From Paenibacillus woosongensis (GTDB lineage: Bacteria; Bacillota; Bacilli; Paenibacillales; Paenibacillaceae): a stretch of DNA of 64,000 nt. Below are positions 60,149 to 64,000 of this stretch, piece after piece (the first letter of the stretch is position 1; every line of letters begins with the position of its first letter). The position numbers and the translations under genes are program-made. The stretch lies in contig NZ_WNZW01000014.1 in the NCBI RefSeq assembly GCF_009725165.1, forward strand, positions 1 to 64,000, read 5' to 3'. Below the pieces are notes generated by a model, which saw only the letters and a program-made list of their open reading frames with translations, made no database searches and was not told where the DNA came from.

Positions 60149-60956
60149 CGCCGCGAGCCATGACATGGCATTTTTGCTCAGGGAAGTGCTCATAGAGATA
60201 GTCCACGAAGTAGCCGGGCTTCTCCGCATTCCCCGCAAACACATCATAATGCAGCGGAATAACCGTCTCCGCACCGATACGAACCGCGAACTCGGCCGCT
60301 TCCCTATAGTTCATGTTGCCGACAATTTCCCGCTCTCTGCGGAAATAATCAGCTCCATTAATCGGAAGTAGGGCAAGATCCGGCTGTATAGCGCTCATTC
60401 GCTCGACCAATTCAGGGAACAGCACCGTGTCCCCGGCATGATACAGCGTGACTCCATTCAACTCGATAACATACCCCACATAACGGGGCTTCCCTTCTGC
60501 ATCCTTGTCCAGCTCTTCGTGGGCTGCGGGAATAGTCGTTATTTTGATTTTAGAGAATAGCTCGGCTGGTCGGCTATCATCCGCCTCTAAAATCTGTGAT
60601 GCCCCTACGCCCATGTCGAGCAAATCCGATTTGCAGCAGGCCGGAGCCATGATGATCGCCTCTTTATTTTGCCGGTGAAAAACAGGCAGCGTGCCTGCAT
60701 CCATATGATCTACGTGCTCATGCGTAATCAAGCAAAGGTCAGCCCCGATAATATCCTCAGGGATGATCGGCGCAGGGTAAGTACGAGGTAAATCCAGGTG
60801 ATCCGATACATAAGGATCGACATAGACCGTTACTCCGTCACCCTTGATAATTACGCTCTCTTGCCCAAGAAACCATACCGCCAGCGTCCCGAAGGGGACC
60901 TCGGTGCGGTTGACCTCTTGAATCAATGTTGCTCCTCGTCTGTGATGCTTAGCCAT
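60108..60956 (-). CDS. MBL-fold metal-dependent hydrolase, UlaG-like
   Basis: A 282-residue metallo-beta-lactamase-fold protein. It has an early FLGQESVIIKGDGVTVYVDPY segment, the metal motif THEHVDHMD (about residues 79-87), YHAGDTVLFPEL (about 170) and IPLHYDVFAGN (about 235), which together give the usual His/Asp ligands. It resembles L-ascorbate 6-phosphate lactonase UlaG and related proteins, but the substrate is not predictable. A GGAGGATTAATT leader precedes the ATG. The 3' end is part of a tandem repeat whose other copies lie downstream of the stop. Confidence 0.9.
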   Translation of the reverse strand: MAKHHRRGATLIQEVNRTEVPFGTLAVWFLGQESVIIKGDGVTVYVDPYVSDHLDLPRTYPAPIIPEDIIGADLCLITHEHVDHMDAGTLPVFHRQNKEAIIMAPACCKSDLLDMGVGASQILEADDSRPAELFSKIKITTIPAAHEELDKDAEGKPRYVGYVIELNGVTLYHAGDTVLFPELVERMSAIQPDLALLPINGADYFRREREIVGNMNYREAAEFAVRIGAETVIPLHYDVFAGNAEKPGYFVDYLYEHFPEQKCHVMARGERFVYVKGSAFLR

Positions 60957-61133
60957 AATTAATCCTCCTGTCGATCTGATGATTGTCCGTGAACAAAGGC
61001 GGACGCTTCGCTTCTCCAGAACATGTCACACTCTGGCCAGTCACTGCTGCTTCTTTAGTTCAACTTATATATAGTATAAACCAGACAGCTGTCTGCCAGG
61101 TTCATCTGAAGTAAATGGAGCGCTGCCCGGCAC

Positions 61134-62216
61134 TTATTGCAGGGCGACCGTATCGCCTTCCTTCAAGCCTTCCAACACCTCGGTTTTATCCGTTGTCTCC
61201 AGGCCTGTCTTGATATCTCTGCGTTCGTATTGACCCGATCCTTTATCCAGCATGACATAGGCGGAGGTCTGATCGCGCATGACGGCGATCGACGGAAGAG
61301 CCAACACATTTTCCTTGCGGCTAGTCTCGATGTCGCCGGTGAGCGACAGCCCGGCAATCAGGTACTCGCTTGGTTCAAGAGAGATGGTGACCTCGAATTG
61401 CGCCGCTTTATTCAAGCTGTCCTGGTCGGTTCCCGTCTTGGCAAATTTGGAGACATGCTTCACAGTTCCGGTCAACGGCACATCCTTCATCGCGCTCATT
61501 GTCACTTTCACATTCATATCCGGCTTGATCCGGAATACATCCTGCTCCCCGACGAGGGCGGTAAATTGCAGCTTGTTCAGATCGACAATCTTGCCAATAT
61601 ATTGATTGTCGCTAAGCGCTTGCGGCTTCTTCGCTTCCGAATCGAACAAGAAGATGCCTGCAGCCGGAGCGCGGAATTCGGAATCCTGCAGCTTCAGCTT
61701 TTTCTGCTGCAGCTCCTGACGCTGAATTGAAATGCGCACGTCCTCCAGCTCCTTCGACAGCCGCGCACTCTCCCGGTTGGCGAGCAATTTTTTGCGGTTC
61801 TCATCGGTCAGTTCGGCTCCTGCCGTCTCGGTGTCGAACTCTGCGACAAAAGACTGCAGTTGGGTTTCCAGCTCGGCTTTGCGAAGCTCCGCTTCCTCAC
61901 GTGTAATCTGGTTCTGCAGATCGGTCTGATCCAGCCTGAACAGCACATCGTCTTTTTTGACCTGCTGGCCGTCCTCGATCTTCCATTCCGTTACTTTGGA
62001 GCTGAACGGAGCATAGACCGGCGTCTCCTGCTCATACAGCGATTTTCCCTTGACCCGTATCGTGTGAACCAGCGTCTCTTTCGTTGCCTGGAATGTGATG
62101 GCTTGGGGCTCCATTCCCGGATCGGCGACCTGGGCAGGCTTCGACATGGAATACAGCAAATAGCTGATTCCGGCAAGAATGATGGCGATAATAATCCATT
62201 TTATTTTTTTCTTCAC
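61134..62216 (-). CDS. HlyD/MacA-like membrane-fusion adaptor
   Basis: A 360-residue protein from the GTG at 62216, which has AAGGAG 10 nt upstream. The upstream frame to 62324 is not signal-like. A basic start (KKKIKWIIIAIILAGISYLLYSM) gives one membrane helix. A barrel/lipoyl half motif VYAPFSSKVTEWKIEDGQQVKKDDVLFRLD is followed by a coiled-coil hairpin (about 115-185) and the second lipoyl half (FRAPAAGIFLF). Beta-barrel and membrane-proximal domains end GLKEGDTVALQ. It partners the MacB-type permease encoded 138 nt upstream. Substrate candidates are peptides or lipids; sequence does not tell. Confidence 0.9.
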   Translation of the reverse strand: MKKKIKWIIIAIILAGISYLLYSMSKPAQVADPGMEPQAITFQATKETLVHTIRVKGKSLYEQETPVYAPFSSKVTEWKIEDGQQVKKDDVLFRLDQTDLQNQITREEAELRKAELETQLQSFVAEFDTETAGAELTDENRKKLLANRESARLSKELEDVRISIQRQELQQKKLKLQDSEFRAPAAGIFLFDSEAKKPQALSDNQYIGKIVDLNKLQFTALVGEQDVFRIKPDMNVKVTMSAMKDVPLTGTVKHVSKFAKTGTDQDSLNKAAQFEVTISLEPSEYLIAGLSLTGDIETSRKENVLALPSIAVMRDQTSAYVMLDKGSGQYERRDIKTGLETTDKTEVLEGLKEGDTVALQ

Positions 62217-62354
62217 TTTCCCTGCTCTCCTTCTCTCATACCACTTGGAATTGGCAGCGGCGAGGCCGTGTACGACTCTGTATGCAGCCCCGCGTCCCTC
62301 GGTTGCACCGTCTTGGCGGAGCATCTTGTGCCATGCGGAACGGATATTGACTCT

Positions 62355-63716
62355 TTAATCCCGCTTGATCGCGGTTAAAGCATCCGTCCGCGATGCGCTG
62401 ACCGCCGGATAAATGCCCGATATAATGCCTGTCATGATCGCAAAGGCCAACCCGACCGGAATGGCTGTATACGGGATAAAAATCGATATATCCGACTCCC
62501 CGCTATTCAATGACAAAATGAGTGCGTTGATTCCCCATACGATCCAGTAGGAAAACATAATGCCCAGCAGCCCTCCCAGGAAGCCGAGCAAGGCTGCTTC
62601 AACAATGAACATATTGCGGATCTGGGACAGGTTGGCCCCCAGTACCTTCATAATGCCGATCTGCCGGCGGCGCTGATAGGTAGACATCGTCATGGCGACA
62701 ATAATGGAGATCGAGGCGATGATCAAAATAAAGACGCCCGCACCGATCGCAATCGCCTTGAACACGGCGAATTGCTCCTCCAGCTGCTCTTTCTGCAGCA
62801 GATTCGACTGTGTCGATACGGTAAGCCGCTGCAGCTGCTCCTCGACCTGCTTTACGTTCTGCTCCGCGTCTACCTTCACTTTAACCGAGTTATATGTAGG
62901 TGTGCTGCTTTGCACCGAGGAAGGCATCAGCTCTTTTCGCAGCTGCTCGGCCGTTTCGATTGAGATGTAAATCTTGCTGTCCTGGGCGATGGAAATATCG
63001 CTGCGGCCCTTGGGTTTCTTCAGCACGCCAATGACCTGCAAGGGAGCGCTCGTTAGCTGTTTGCCATTTTCATCATACTTCACGAGCTGAATTTGCGTCT
63101 GGTACATGGCTGTCGGTATGACCATCATATTGCGGTATTGCTCCTGTGAGCTTCGATCATATCCTGAACGTTCCATTGCTTCATACAGTTTGTTTCTAGT
63201 CTCCTCATCCATCAAGCCCATCGTGGCCCCGTAACTGAGCACAACTGAATTGATATCAACGCTGTCGGCCTTACCCTGCGCGAAGGTCTCGCCAAAGTCC
63301 TTGAGCCGGGTCAGATCCGTAGCGACCACTTCGACGTAGCCCTCCTTGCTGTCCGCTGTCGTCATTGCCAAATGATCGAATGTCTGATATGGCGCGACAG
63401 CCGTTACATGCTTCATGTTGCGCATAACCTCGAGCTTCTGATCCGTCAGCAGCCCGCGGTTATTCGCCTCTTCGCTAGCCTGGTCGGGGTTGTCCTGGCC
63501 CGGCATGGCGCCGGAATTGGGCATGACCGTAATCTCATCCATCTTCAGAAAGCTGTTCAGCTCGGATTCGACGATCTGTTGTGTCGATTCGCCGATGCTC
63601 ATCGCCAATATAATTGCGGCACAGCCTATGGACAAGCCGGCTGCGCACAGCATGGTCACGACTTTGCGCCGTCGCACCTGATCCCAAGACAGCCTTGTCA
63701 GATCGCTGATTCTCAA
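62355..63716 (-). CDS. MacB-type ABC permease
   Basis: A 453-residue permease with the MacB topology. One membrane helix lies at about residues 18-40. A large extracellular domain covers about 45-315. Three more helices lie at about 325-350, 375-400 and 415-440, with the FtsX core segment RRRQIGIMKVLGANLSQIRNMFIVEA. The TTG start overlaps the TGA of the upstream ATPase (TTGA), so the two are translationally coupled. MacB-type exporters act by mechanotransmission and work with a HlyD-like adaptor, as the next gene indicates. Confidence 0.92.
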   Translation of the reverse strand: MRISDLTRLSWDQVRRRKVVTMLCAAGLSIGCAAIILAMSIGESTQQIVESELNSFLKMDEITVMPNSGAMPGQDNPDQASEEANNRGLLTDQKLEVMRNMKHVTAVAPYQTFDHLAMTTADSKEGYVEVVATDLTRLKDFGETFAQGKADSVDINSVVLSYGATMGLMDEETRNKLYEAMERSGYDRSSQEQYRNMMVIPTAMYQTQIQLVKYDENGKQLTSAPLQVIGVLKKPKGRSDISIAQDSKIYISIETAEQLRKELMPSSVQSSTPTYNSVKVKVDAEQNVKQVEEQLQRLTVSTQSNLLQKEQLEEQFAVFKAIAIGAGVFILIIASISIIVAMTMSTYQRRRQIGIMKVLGANLSQIRNMFIVEAALLGFLGGLLGIMFSYWIVWGINALILSLNSGESDISIFIPYTAIPVGLAFAIMTGIISGIYPAVSASRTDALTAIKRD

Positions 63717-64000
63717 GCTTGTACCCCCTCTGCTTCCGCTTGCGGATCTACAGCCGGCTGTGATGTCTGGAGCTGCCCGTCCCGCAGCGTAATAATTTTC
63801 TGTGTTTGCTGCGCCACCTCGCGCTCATGCGTGACAATAATAAAGGTGGTGTTCATCGTCTGGTTAAGCCGCTTGAGGATCGCCAAAATTTCTTCCTCCG
63901 TCTTCGTATCCAGATTCCCGGTCGGCTCGTCGGCGAAGATGACCGAAGGCTCGGTAATCAGCGACCGAGCAATGCTGACCCGCTGCTGCTGTCCGCCCGA
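63713..64000 (-). CDS. ABC transporter ATPase, MacB/LolD type (5' part outside the window)
   Basis: The 95 C-terminal residues are visible; the start lies beyond the right edge. The window cuts in at the ABC signature SGGQQQRVSIARSL. Walker B and D-loop are VIFADEPTGNLD, and the H-loop is IIVTHEREVA. The tail ends QAEAEGVQA. The DEPTGNLD form is typical of the MacB/LolD/FtsE group, matching the permease encoded next to it. It hydrolyses ATP to drive the exporter. Confidence 0.95.
   Translation of the reverse strand, partial: SGGQQQRVSIARSLITEPSVIFADEPTGNLDTKTEEEILAILKRLNQTMNTTFIIVTHEREVAQQTQKIITLRDGQLQTSQPAVDPQAEAEGVQA

Overview
The window looks like chromosomal DNA of a low-to-mid GC Gram-positive spore-former, most likely Paenibacillus or a close relative. 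The reasons are GGAGG-type ribosome binding sites, a QoxABCD aa3 quinol oxidase, an S-layer (SLH) anchored amylopullulanase, MdxEFG/MalR maltodextrin genes, a YcnJ/YcnI copper pair and many intrinsic terminators. No tRNA, rRNA, CRISPR or recognisable insertion sequence was seen. Both window edges cut genes: a VgrG-like gene on the left and an ABC ATPase on the right.

Layout. (1) 1-6464, minus strand: a tightly overlapping six-gene cluster with two VgrG-like spike proteins, a DUF4280 PAAR-like tip protein, a pentapeptide-repeat protein, a possible immunity-like protein and a DcrB/DUF1795-like possible chaperone. This is contractile-injection machinery in a Gram-positive. (2) 6714-10542: qoxABCD. 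(3) 11872-24319: diaminopimelate dehydrogenase, CopCD/YcnI copper genes, an MFS transporter with a glycerophosphodiesterase, a flavin reductase, PspC/PspA envelope-stress genes, an AT-rich Lnu(B)-type lincosamide nucleotidyltransferase that looks acquired, SPFH/NfeD and the cystine transporter TcyP. (4) 24767-26827: a chemoreceptor. (5) 26967-51536: a starch and maltodextrin utilisation region. (6) 51745-64000: a secreted multidomain protein, a CNNM/CBS membrane protein, a nitroreductase, an EamA exporter, a WYL regulator with small unknown genes, an MBL-fold hydrolase, and a MacB-type ABC exporter with its HlyD-like adaptor.

Starch region. A 2817-residue SLH-anchored enzyme carries both a pullulanase and an alpha-amylase catalytic domain and would cut starch at the cell surface. 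MdxE with MdxF and MdxG would import the maltodextrins; no ATPase is present, so a shared one such as MsmX is presumably used. Inside the cell a neopullulanase-type GH13 enzyme, a type I pullulanase, a GH65 maltose phosphorylase and beta-phosphoglucomutase would convert them to glucose and glucose 6-phosphate. Two LacI-family regulators are embedded in the region. GCAAACGTTTGC-like operators lie before mdxE, the amylopullulanase, malR and pgmB. A perfect 16-bp palindrome lies just after a consensus promoter of pulA, and a 14/16 copy lies before the amylopullulanase.

Most unusual signal. Five intergenic regions (11367-11550, 20882-21064, 33142-33326, 48082-48273, 59365-59549) hold a 183-192 bp element made of four 22-27 nt arms. 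The arms lie at nearly fixed offsets (0, about +50, about +110, about +161), usually two forward then two inverted. Two different arm sequences use the same geometry, and the sequence between arms is not conserved. Every copy lies beyond the 3' end of a minus-strand gene and beside a locus-specific short tandem repeat. I do not recognise a named family.
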